A DNA stretch of 64,000 bases from Collinsella sp. BG-O-102 (GTDB lineage Bacteria; Actinomycetota; Coriobacteriia; Coriobacteriales; Coriobacteriaceae): assembly GCF_023656745.1 (NCBI RefSeq), contig NZ_JAMOKO010000001.1, forward strand, positions 186,001-250,000, read 5' to 3'. The position numbers were made by a program, and so were the translations under genes. The notes under the pieces are model-generated. The model was not told the origin of the DNA, made no database searches, and saw nothing but the letters and a program-made list of their open reading frames with translations. How positions within the stretch are numbered: position 1 is the stretch's first letter; each line of letters begins with the position of its first letter. This document shows, piece after piece, positions 55,750 through 62,845 of the stretch.

Positions 55750-56579
55750 GCCGGTCTGCTGCTGTGTCCGAGCGCGTCGAGAAGCCGGTGCCGCAGGCGG
55801 GATCAGCGCGCCGTCCCGGCCTCTTCCGCGCCCTGCGCTCCGAGGCGCTGAAGAGCTCCCACGGGGCGCCGGTCAAGGTCGCCATCGCGCTTGCGTTGCC
55901 GTTCCCGTTGCTCTTCGGCCCGCTCTCGGGGCGCTTCGGCATGAGTGCCGGGCTCTCGTTCTCGGCATGGAACTACTACTACGTGCTGCTCTTGCCCGTG
56001 GCGCTCACGCTCATCTCCGCGTGCGTGGCCAACTACGATGCGCGGCTGCGCGGCCACGTGCCGCTCTCCAGCCCGGCTCCGCTCGGACAGGCCTGGTGGG
56101 CGAAGGCGCTCTGGTGCCTCGCGCTCTCGGCGCTCTCGAACGCTTGCGTACTCGCCGTGTACCTCGTGGGTGCCGTCGTGAACCCGGGTGGGCCATCGGT
56201 TCCCGCGATGGCGGCCGCTGCGGTGACGAGCGTCATCGCGACGTCGTGGATGATTCCGGTGACGCTCTTCCTTGTCTGCCGGGTCGGCATGCTCGCTGGC
56301 GTACTGGGCCCGCTTGCGGTGCAGATCGGCGGGGGCTTCGCGTGGTCCGCGGTGGGAGGCCTGTGGTGGGCGCTTCCGCCGGCGGCCTCCGTCATCATGC
56401 CGAGCGCCTTCTTGCCTGTGCTGCCCACGGCCGAGCCGCTCTCGGCGTCGCCCGGGCTCGCGGCTGCGATCGGGTCCTTCGGGCCTGTTCAGGCGGCGGC
56501 GCTCGCGGTTTGCGCGGCGGCGTTCGTGCTGCTCACGTTCGTCGGTGCGGTCTGGTTCAGGGGATCGGAGGAACTGTGA
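55746..56579 (+). CDS. ABC-2-type permease of the lantibiotic-immunity module (first)
   Basis: A 277-residue membrane protein with about six hydrophobic segments (PVKVAIALALPFPLLFGPL; WNYYYVLLLPVALTLISACV; MIPVTLFLVCRVGMLAGVLG). FRALRSEALKSSHGAP at the N-terminus is typical of EpiE/MutE-like permeases. It overlaps the genes on both sides (ATGA, then TGATG), so the three subunits are translated together. Confidence 0.83.
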   Translation: MSRSAAVSERVEKPVPQAGSARRPGLFRALRSEALKSSHGAPVKVAIALALPFPLLFGPLSGRFGMSAGLSFSAWNYYYVLLLPVALTLISACVANYDARLRGHVPLSSPAPLGQAWWAKALWCLALSALSNACVLAVYLVGAVVNPGGPSVPAMAAAAVTSVIATSWMIPVTLFLVCRVGMLAGVLGPLAVQIGGGFAWSAVGGLWWALPPAASVIMPSAFLPVLPTAEPLSASPGLAAAIGSFGPVQAAALAVCAAAFVLLTFVGAVWFRGSEEL

Positions 56580-57418
56580 TGGGAAGCGGAAGGCATGTTG
56601 GCTCGAGCGTTGGCCAGACGTCCCGGATGTCCCTATGGCGCGCCGTGCTCTCGGAGTGCGTGCGGCTCAAGCGCTCCCCGTTGATCGCGCTGCACCTGGC
56701 GTGCGGCCTTATCGCCGGCGTTGCCTGCGGGGCATACTTCGGCGTGGCGCCGTGGGATCCGCGACTTGGAACGGACGCGTTCGTCCAGCTTATCGGCGCG
56801 CTCATGCCCCTCATGGTCGCGATCGTGTGCGGCCTGGATATCGACGGTGAGCGCGAGGCGTCCGGCCTTTCCAACCTGCTCGCGTTGCCGTCGAGGCGCA
56901 TCGCCCTCGCCGCGCGCGTGCTCGTGCTGTGGCTGCTCGGCATCATTGCGATGGCGGTGGCGCTCGGGTCATTTGCCGGCGTGATCGGTGCCTTTGGGCG
57001 CGACGCGTTCTCGGCAGGGGTCTACGCCCGCGCCGCCGCGGGCATGGCGGCGGGCTCGCTCGTGCTCTACGTCGCGTCGGCCTGGCTCGCGCTCGCCCTC
57101 GGCAGAAACGCCGCCATCGGGGTCGGCGCGGCGGGCCTCGCCTGCGCCCTCTTCGCCGTGGGCGGCCTCGCGCACGGGCTTGTCACCGGCGAGCTCACCG
57201 CGGCCTCGTCGGGTGTGCTCGGCTACGTGCCGTTCGCCTGGGCGGAGCGGCTGGGGTCGCTGCTCGTGGAGCTTGGGCTTGCCACGGATACGGGTTTGCG
57301 CGCGGTGATATGGCAGCTTGAGGTGACTTCTGTCCTTGCCTTGGTGGTCACGGCGATTTGCCTTGTCGTCCTTCTCGTCTGGATTGGCTTCTTCGAAGAG
57401 GGGAGGAAGGGCGAGTGA
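56579..57418 (+). CDS. ABC-2-type permease of the lantibiotic-immunity module (second)
   Basis: A 279-residue membrane protein with about six hydrophobic segments. LWRAVLSECVRLKRSPLIALHLACG parallels the N-terminus of MutG/EpiG-type subunits, and DIDGEREASGLSNLLALPSRR is a conserved cytoplasmic loop. The start ATG overlaps the previous stop, with GGAGG upstream. The frame is open for a further 950 nt upstream, through the first permease gene, but that is chance in GC-rich DNA. Confidence 0.83.
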   Translation: MGSGRHVGSSVGQTSRMSLWRAVLSECVRLKRSPLIALHLACGLIAGVACGAYFGVAPWDPRLGTDAFVQLIGALMPLMVAIVCGLDIDGEREASGLSNLLALPSRRIALAARVLVLWLLGIIAMAVALGSFAGVIGAFGRDAFSAGVYARAAAGMAAGSLVLYVASAWLALALGRNAAIGVGAAGLACALFAVGGLAHGLVTGELTAASSGVLGYVPFAWAERLGSLLVELGLATDTGLRAVIWQLEVTSVLALVVTAICLVVLLVWIGFFEEGRKGE

Positions 57419-57530
57419 GCTCGCGGGGGTGCCTGCCGTTCCGCTCGCCACGCGTCTGCCATCGTTCGATCTCGCACGGGTAACATGAACTAGGATGGAA
57501 CGAGCAAATCCGCTATTGAGGGGGAGTGTG

Positions 57531-58217
57531 ATGGCCCGCATCCTTGCGGTCGACGACGACCGCGCCATACTTCAGCTGCTCGAGCGGGCTCTCTCCCGCG
57601 ACGGTCACAAGGTCGAGTGCGCCGACGACCCAACGACGGTCCCTGCGATGGATCTCTCTCGTTACGACCTTATCCTCACGGACGTGATGATGCCCGGTCT
57701 CGGTGGCTTCGAACTGGTCCGCCTCGTCCGGGGCCGCTTCGACGGGCCCATCATGTTCCTCACGGCCAAGGTCACCGAGGACGACGCGGTGCTGGGCCTC
57801 GGCCTCGGCGCCGACGACTACGTGCGCAAGCCCTTCGGCGTGGCGGAGCTGCGCGCGAAGGTGGCTGCGTCGCTCCGCCGCGAGCGCCGGGTGCGCCGGA
57901 GCGTGCTCGACCTCGGACGTGCACGCTTCGACCTCGGGGCGCGCGAGCTCAACGTGACAGCTCCCGACGGCTCGACCGGCGCGCCCGTCCCCCTCACGCC
58001 TACCGAATATGGCATCTGCGAGTTTCTCGCCAAGCATCCCGGTCGCGCCTACAGCCGGTCGCAGATTCGCGAGGCGGTGCGGGGCTGGGAGAGCGAGGCG
58101 GATGACGCGGCCGTCTCGGTCCACGTGGGCAAGGCGCGTGCCAAGCTCCGGGCTGCGGGCGTCGACCCCATCGCCACCGTGTGGGGTGTCGGATATAAGT
58201 GGGAGGCGGGGAGATGA
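57531..58217 (+). CDS. OmpR-family response regulator
   Basis: A 228-residue two-component regulator. Receiver: acidic pocket VDDD (residues 7-10), phosphorylated Asp51 in LILTDVMMPG, TAK and KPFG. The C-terminal winged helix has TPTEYGICEFLAKHPGRAYSR and VSVHVGKARAKL...IATVWGVGYKW. GGGGGAG precedes ATG 57531. Coupled by ATGA to a kinase gene and placed behind ABC genes, it probably activates the ABC module in response to a peptide antibiotic, as CprR or NisR does. Confidence 0.93.
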   Translation: MARILAVDDDRAILQLLERALSRDGHKVECADDPTTVPAMDLSRYDLILTDVMMPGLGGFELVRLVRGRFDGPIMFLTAKVTEDDAVLGLGLGADDYVRKPFGVAELRAKVAASLRRERRVRRSVLDLGRARFDLGARELNVTAPDGSTGAPVPLTPTEYGICEFLAKHPGRAYSRSQIREAVRGWESEADDAAVSVHVGKARAKLRAAGVDPIATVWGVGYKWEAGR

Positions 58218-59224
58218 GCCGTCTTCGCGGTTTGGACGGCCGCATTCGCGTCCCGCTTGCCCTCGTAGTCGGTCGCTACTTCGCCCTCGTCCTGTTCGGG
58301 GCGCTGCTGACCGTGGGCGGGCCCTGGGCACTGTTCTTCGGCGCGATGGCGCGCGGCGAGGTGCTCCCGGCGGACTGGGGCTCGACCCATGCGGACGAGA
58401 CTGTCGGCGACATCGCTTCGGCGGGTCATCTTGATCCCGACTCGCTCTCCACCGCATACCGCGTGGCGCGGCTTTCGGCCGTGGGCAGCGTCCTCTTCTC
58501 GGACATGGGGGAGGAGGCACTCGCCAGCGCCCAGACGTCGGTCTCCTCCGCAGCTGCCGCCGGTGAGACGTCCGCCCGCCCCGGCCCCGACGTCTCGTCC
58601 GGCTCGTACGCGCGGGTGGCGGCCGTGAAGCTCGCCGATGGTACCTGGGCGGCAATCTCCTGGGACATGATGCCCCACTGGGCCGACCGCGCACGGGACG
58701 CGTCCTGGCCGAACCCCCAGGACCTCTGGCTCGCCTCGACCATCATCGGCACGGTTCTCATGGTCGTTCTCGTCGCCCTGCGCGCCGCGCGCGTGCTCAC
58801 GCGCAAGATGGAGCCGCTCGTGGCGGCGGCGAACGCCGTTGCCGCCGACGACCTCGACAGGCCCGTCGGAACGAGCGACGTTGCCGAGGTCGACGACGTG
58901 CTCGCCGCGATGGAGCGCATGCGGGTCTCGCTTAAACGCTCGCTCGAGGAGCAGATGGCCTCCGAGGAGACCCGGCGCGAGCGCATGGAGACGCTCGCCC
59001 ACGAGCTCAAGACCCCGCTCACCCTCATCCAGGGCAACGCCGAGCTCCTCGCCGCCGACCTCGAGGAGGGGCGGCTCCGGGGCGAGCAGGCCGACGAGGC
59101 CCGCGCCATCCTCGATGCCACCCACCGCCTGGACGCGGCCCTCATCGACATCATCGCCGCCTGGCGGGAGGACGAGCGGGACGGCGAGGGGCGGTCGGAA
59201 CCCGATGCGGATTCGCGAGGCTAA
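58214..59224 (+). CDS. Sensor histidine kinase lacking the ATPase domain
   Basis: A 336-residue membrane kinase. Membrane helix 1 lies at about residues 20-43, an extracellular sensor at about 44-170, and helix 2 at about 178-198. HAMP-like and HisKA domains follow, with the phosphoacceptor His263 in LAHELKTPLTLIQGN. Only 73 residues follow the His, ending in a charged GEGRSEPDADSRG tail; none of the N, G1 or G2 boxes of a HATPase_c domain exist here or in other frames of the 175 nt downstream. It cannot autophosphorylate alone. Start overlaps the regulator stop (ATGA). Confidence 0.88.
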   Translation: MSRLRGLDGRIRVPLALVVGRYFALVLFGALLTVGGPWALFFGAMARGEVLPADWGSTHADETVGDIASAGHLDPDSLSTAYRVARLSAVGSVLFSDMGEEALASAQTSVSSAAAAGETSARPGPDVSSGSYARVAAVKLADGTWAAISWDMMPHWADRARDASWPNPQDLWLASTIIGTVLMVVLVALRAARVLTRKMEPLVAAANAVAADDLDRPVGTSDVAEVDDVLAAMERMRVSLKRSLEEQMASEETRRERMETLAHELKTPLTLIQGNAELLAADLEEGRLRGEQADEARAILDATHRLDAALIDIIAAWREDERDGEGRSEPDADSRG

Positions 59225-59329
59225 GCTCCGAAGTGCGCAACAGTGAAATAGAACCGATTGACGGGGATGCCTGACTGCCCCAGCCGACTCTTCATCCATA
59301 TCGGATGTGGGCGTGCGCAGCGAGGGGAC

Positions 59330-59384
59330 TTTACACCCTTGTCTCTCCGTCTTACCATAGACGTACGTAAAAGCGTACGCTTTT
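59330..59384 (+). promoter_or_regulatory. Promoter and palindromic operator of the toxin-antitoxin operon
   Basis: TTTACA and TACCAT are 17 nt apart. Just downstream lie ACGTACGT (59361-59368) and the perfect 16-bp palindrome AAAAGCGTACGCTTTT (59369-59384). The E. coli YefM-YoeB operator also has two palindromes with GTAC cores, so autorepression is likely. Confidence 0.7.
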
Positions 59385-59399
59385 GAGAAGGGAGGCCGC

Positions 59400-59651
59400 A
59401 TGACTTCTATTACGGCAACGGCGGCACGCAAGGACCTGTACAACGTTATCGCGCGCGTCAACGAGGACTGCGCTCCGGTGGCCATCACGAACAGTCGCGG
59501 TAAGGGTGCCGTGCTCGTCGGAGAGGATGAGTGGGCCTCTATCGAGGAGACGCTCTATCTCATGGGTGTTCCCGGCGTTGCCGAGTCGATTGTTGCAGGG
59601 AAGGCGGAGCCGGTCGAGAATTGCGCCACCGAAGACGCGCTGGACTGGTAG
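59400..59651 (+). CDS. YefM/Phd-family antitoxin
   Basis: An 83-residue antitoxin. ITATAARKDLYNVIARVNEDCAPVAITNSRGKGAVLVGEDEW is the canonical Phd/YefM fold that dimerises and binds DNA; the acidic C-terminus (ESIVAGKAEPVENCATEDALDW) wraps the toxin. GGGAGG precedes the ATG. The toxin gene starts 2 nt after its stop. Confidence 0.92.
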   Translation: MTSITATAARKDLYNVIARVNEDCAPVAITNSRGKGAVLVGEDEWASIEETLYLMGVPGVAESIVAGKAEPVENCATEDALDW

Positions 59652-59653
59652 CC

Positions 59654-59950
59654 ATGTGGCTTGTCGTGTTCACCGAGCAGGCCCAGAAGGATGCAAAGCA
59701 GCTCAAGGCGGCGGGGCTTGCCGGCAAGGCGAAGGCGCTCGTCGCGGCAGTGCGGGAGGATCCCTTCAAGGTTCCTCCGCGCTATGAGGCCCTCGTTGGC
59801 AATCTATCTGGCCTCTACTCTCGCCGCATCAGCCTGCAACACCGCTTCGTTTACGAAGTAATCAAAGAGGAGATTGAGAGGGACGGCGCCCTCTATGAGG
59901 GTGCGGTCAAGGTCGTTCGCATGTGGACGCATTATGACGGGGTGCGATAA
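59654..59950 (+). CDS. YoeB-family mRNA interferase toxin
   Basis: A 98-residue toxin of the YoeB/RelE fold, which cleaves mRNA on the ribosome. TEQAQKDAKQLKAAGLAGKAKALVAAVREDPF opens the fold; YEALVGNLSGLYSRRISLQHRFVYEV holds the catalytic Glu/Arg/His; the C-terminus AVKVVRMWTHYDGVR carries the conserved WTHY. It is complete. Translation is coupled to the antitoxin. Confidence 0.92.
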   Translation: MWLVVFTEQAQKDAKQLKAAGLAGKAKALVAAVREDPFKVPPRYEALVGNLSGLYSRRISLQHRFVYEVIKEEIERDGALYEGAVKVVRMWTHYDGVR

Positions 59951-60124
59951 CGGCTGGACGCTGTACGCGACCCTCATCGACATCATCTCCGCCTCTGAAA
60001 CCCGCTGTCACCCTAAGGTGTCAACCGGCCCAGCGGCGCCGGCTCCGTGCCCCTTCCGCGAAAGAATGTAACCGCGCCGACAGAGACGGCGCGTACGAAC
60101 GCATTCACAAGAAGGGGACACGAT

Positions 60125-61102
60125 ATGACTTCTCAGGTACTGGAACGTCCGGCGGGGACGGTCGAGGGGGCGCCGGCGCCGGCCGCCTCGGGCGAGTCCC
60201 TCGCCGTATCCACCCGCGGGCTCACCAAGCGCTACGGCGACGCGACGGTCGTGGACGACATGGACCTCGAGGTGCCCGAGGGCGCGGTCTACGGCTTCCT
60301 CGGCCCCAACGGGGCGGGCAAGTCCACCACGATGAAGATGCTGCTCGGGCTCGTGCACGCATCAGGCGGCGAGGCCGTCGTGCTCGGGCGGGAGATGACC
60401 CCGGACAACCGCCTCGAGGTGCTGCGCGAAGTGGGCTCGCTCATCGAGGCCCCCAGCTGCTACCCGCACCTCACGGCGCGCGAGAACCTCGAGATCGTGC
60501 GGCGCCTGCGCGGGCTGCCCGAGAGCTGCATCGACGAGGTCCTTTCGGTCGTGCGCCTGGACGACGCGAAGACGCAGCGGAAGCTCGTCGGACACTTCTC
60601 CCTCGGCATGAGGCAGCGCCTGGGCATCGCCGCCGCGCTCATGGGGCACCCAAGGCTGCTGCTCCTGGATGAGCCGACGAACGGCCTCGACCCCTCCGGC
60701 ATCCACGAGATCCGCCAGCTCGTGCGCGAGATGCCGGGGCGCTTCGGCTGCACGGTCATCGTCTCCAGCCACCTGCTCTCCGAGATCGACCAGATGGCCG
60801 ACCACGTGGGCATCATCAACAGGGGCCGCATGGTCTGGCAGGGGAGCATGGCCGACCTGCACGCCCGCGCGCGCCGATGGCTGGCGCTGCGCACCACGGA
60901 CAACGCCGCGGCGGCGGGGGCGCTGCCGGGCGCGGTGGCCGACGGGGAGTGGCTGCGCATCAAGGCCGTGGACGACGCGACCGCCGGGCAGGTGACGCTC
61001 GGGCTCGCGAAGCGAGGCATCGGCGTCGTGCGGCTGGAGGAGCGCGCCGAGTCGCTGGAGGACATATTCCTTAAGCTCACGGGGATGGAGGCTACGCTGT
61101 AG
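60125..61102 (+). CDS. ABC transporter ATPase, lantibiotic-immunity type (second module)
   Basis: A 325-residue ATPase. Walker A GPNGAGKST, SLIEAPSCYPHLTARENL with Glu at the Q-loop as in the first module, signature FSLGMRQRLGIAAAL, Walker B LLLLDEPTNGLDPSG. It differs from the 237-residue paralogue by a Pro/Ala N-terminal extension of about 30 residues and a C-terminal domain of about 90 residues, as in BcrA-type proteins. ATG 60125 follows AGAAGGGG. Confidence 0.88.
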   Translation: MTSQVLERPAGTVEGAPAPAASGESLAVSTRGLTKRYGDATVVDDMDLEVPEGAVYGFLGPNGAGKSTTMKMLLGLVHASGGEAVVLGREMTPDNRLEVLREVGSLIEAPSCYPHLTARENLEIVRRLRGLPESCIDEVLSVVRLDDAKTQRKLVGHFSLGMRQRLGIAAALMGHPRLLLLDEPTNGLDPSGIHEIRQLVREMPGRFGCTVIVSSHLLSEIDQMADHVGIINRGRMVWQGSMADLHARARRWLALRTTDNAAAAGALPGAVADGEWLRIKAVDDATAGQVTLGLAKRGIGVVRLEERAESLEDIFLKLTGMEATL

Positions 61103-61121
61103 CGGCTTCGCTGCGGCTTCC

Positions 61122-61207
61122 CCTGGTACCGCACCTTGCCCATCAAACCGTTGCTCGCGTACCAAAGTACGCGTCGCTCCTCTTTCGGGGCAATCTGCGG
61201 CACCAGG
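61122..61207. repeat. 58-bp palindrome, copy 2, with outer arms
   Basis: Core 61136-61193 is the inverse of 49591-49648, same length. Outer arms CCTGGTACCGCA (61122-61133) and TGCGGCACCAGG (61196-61207) have one mismatch and differ from those of copy 1. Located between the ATPase and permease genes. Confidence 0.8.
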
Positions 61208-61261
61208 AAAACCCTTCGCATGGAACATCGCAGTTCACATTCTTCGACTGGAGGAAGACAT

Positions 61262-62050
61262 ATGCCATCTCAAGTTGTTGCATCGGACACCGGCCAGCCC
61301 GGCCTCGTCCAATCCGTCGCGCTCGAGTTCGCCAAGGCGCGCCGCAAGCACCTGTGGCTGGCGAGCCTGGGCCTGCTCGCGTTCCAGTTCGCCTGGCTCG
61401 TCGCGGGCGCCTCCAACACCGTGCGCCACAACCCTGACTTCGACGGCATCCTCTACATGCTGCCGCAGCTGAACGCCATCGTCCTGCCGCTGCTCTGCGC
61501 CATCGTGGCCTCCACCGTCACCGACGTGGAGAACCGGGCGAACATGTGGAAGCTGCTGCTCACCATGGAGGACGGCGGGCGCGTGGTCGCGGCCAAGTGG
61601 GCGGCGTGCCTCCTGATCCTCGCCGTGGTCGTGGGCGTCCAGACGGCGGGCGTCGCGGCGGTCGCGTACGGGATCGGGTTCCAACAGAACCTGCCGGGGC
61701 CGGCCCTGCTCGCCCGCTACGCCATCAGCACGTTCGTCGTGTGCGCCATGCTCATCACCATCGTGCAGGCGGTCTGCCTCGCCACCGCCAACCAGTTCGC
61801 GCCGATGATCGTGGGCGTGGGCCTGTGCTTCCTCGGGCTCTTCATCGCCTACCTGCCTCCGGTGTTCAGCTGGTTCGTGCCGAGCGCGTACTTCTTCGTG
61901 TGTCGCCTCGTCGACGGCGCCTACGACGCCTCGCAGCACATGAGGTTCTGGGCGGCGCCGTTCCCGGCCGCGGGGCTCGCCGTCTGCGTCGCCGTGACCG
62001 TCGCCGCGTTCATCGCCTCCAGGCGCGCCTTCGCCGCCCGCGAGCTGTAG
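61262..62050 (+). CDS. ABC-2-type permease (second module, first subunit)
   Basis: A 262-residue membrane protein with about six membrane segments (HLWLASLGLLAFQFAWLVAG; LNAIVLPLLCAIVASTV; PMIVGVGLCFLGLFIAYLPPV). LEFAKARRKHLW and DVENRANMWKLLLTM are shared features of lantibiotic ABC permeases. TGGAGG precedes the ATG. The 159-nt gap to the ATPase gene holds the 58-bp palindrome. Confidence 0.85.
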   Translation: MPSQVVASDTGQPGLVQSVALEFAKARRKHLWLASLGLLAFQFAWLVAGASNTVRHNPDFDGILYMLPQLNAIVLPLLCAIVASTVTDVENRANMWKLLLTMEDGGRVVAAKWAACLLILAVVVGVQTAGVAAVAYGIGFQQNLPGPALLARYAISTFVVCAMLITIVQAVCLATANQFAPMIVGVGLCFLGLFIAYLPPVFSWFVPSAYFFVCRLVDGAYDASQHMRFWAAPFPAAGLAVCVAVTVAAFIASRRAFAAREL

Positions 62051-62062
62051 GGAGGTTTGATC

Positions 62063-62803
62063 ATGCTTGCATCCTGCATATCCGCCGAGTTCATCAAGAT
62101 GCGCCGGGCGCCCGTCTGGGCCGCCTTCGCCGCGCTGCCCGCCGTCTCCGCGCTCATCGGGAGCGCCAACTACGTGGCCAACCTCGACCTCCTCACGCCC
62201 GGCTGGGAGAACCTCTGGACCCAGCACACCCTGTTCATCTGCTACTTCTTCCTCCCGGCGCTCATCGGCGCGGGCGCGAGCTACCTGTGGCGGCTCGAGC
62301 ACATGGGCTCCAACTGGAACGAGCTCATGGTCGCCCCGGTGCCCGCGCGCGACGTGTTCGTCGCCAAGCTCGCGGTCCTCGCCCTCCTGGACCTCGTCGC
62401 GTTCGCGGCCATGACGGCGTTCTTCGTCGCGAGCGGCATCGTCCTGCACGTGCCCGGCGCCTTCCCGGTGGCGTCGTTCGCCGAGCAGGTGGTGCTGGGC
62501 TGGATTGGGAGCCTCGCCATCTGCGGCATACAGCTCGTCGTTTCCATGCTCGTGCGCAACTTCGCCGTGCCGGTGGGCGTCGGGCTGGGTGGCGGGATCT
62601 TGGGGATCATGGCGGCGATGGGCGGCCTTGGCTACGTCTTCCCGTACGCGCTCATGCAGTCCGGGATGAACAGCAACGCCCTCGTGGTGCTCGACGCGCC
62701 GCACATCGCCCAGATCGCCGTGTTGAGCGTCGTCTACGTGGCCTGCTCGGTCGCCTTCGCCTCGGCCTGGCTCCGCACGCGCGACGTCGTCGCGGCGAAG
62801 TAG
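62063..62803 (+). CDS. ABC-2-type permease (second module, second subunit)
   Basis: A 246-residue membrane protein, about six membrane segments. ISAEFIKMRRAPVWAAFAALPAVSALIG at the start and YLWRLEHMGSNWNELMVAPVPARDVFVAKLAVL in the loop parallel the first permease and the LanG family. GGGAGG is 7 nt before ATG 62063, 12 nt behind the previous stop. Confidence 0.85.
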   Translation: MLASCISAEFIKMRRAPVWAAFAALPAVSALIGSANYVANLDLLTPGWENLWTQHTLFICYFFLPALIGAGASYLWRLEHMGSNWNELMVAPVPARDVFVAKLAVLALLDLVAFAAMTAFFVASGIVLHVPGAFPVASFAEQVVLGWIGSLAICGIQLVVSMLVRNFAVPVGVGLGGGILGIMAAMGGLGYVFPYALMQSGMNSNALVVLDAPHIAQIAVLSVVYVACSVAFASAWLRTRDVVAAK

Positions 62804-62845
62804 CGCCCGGCGTGCTCGTACAATGTGGTGTCGGGATGTGAGGTG

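Noticed and set aside
55613-57418. A fused 601-residue protein spanning both ABC permeases
   Set aside because: The upstream part is the out-of-frame shadow of the first permease (Arg/Gly-rich). The real start is ATG 56579 with GGAGG.
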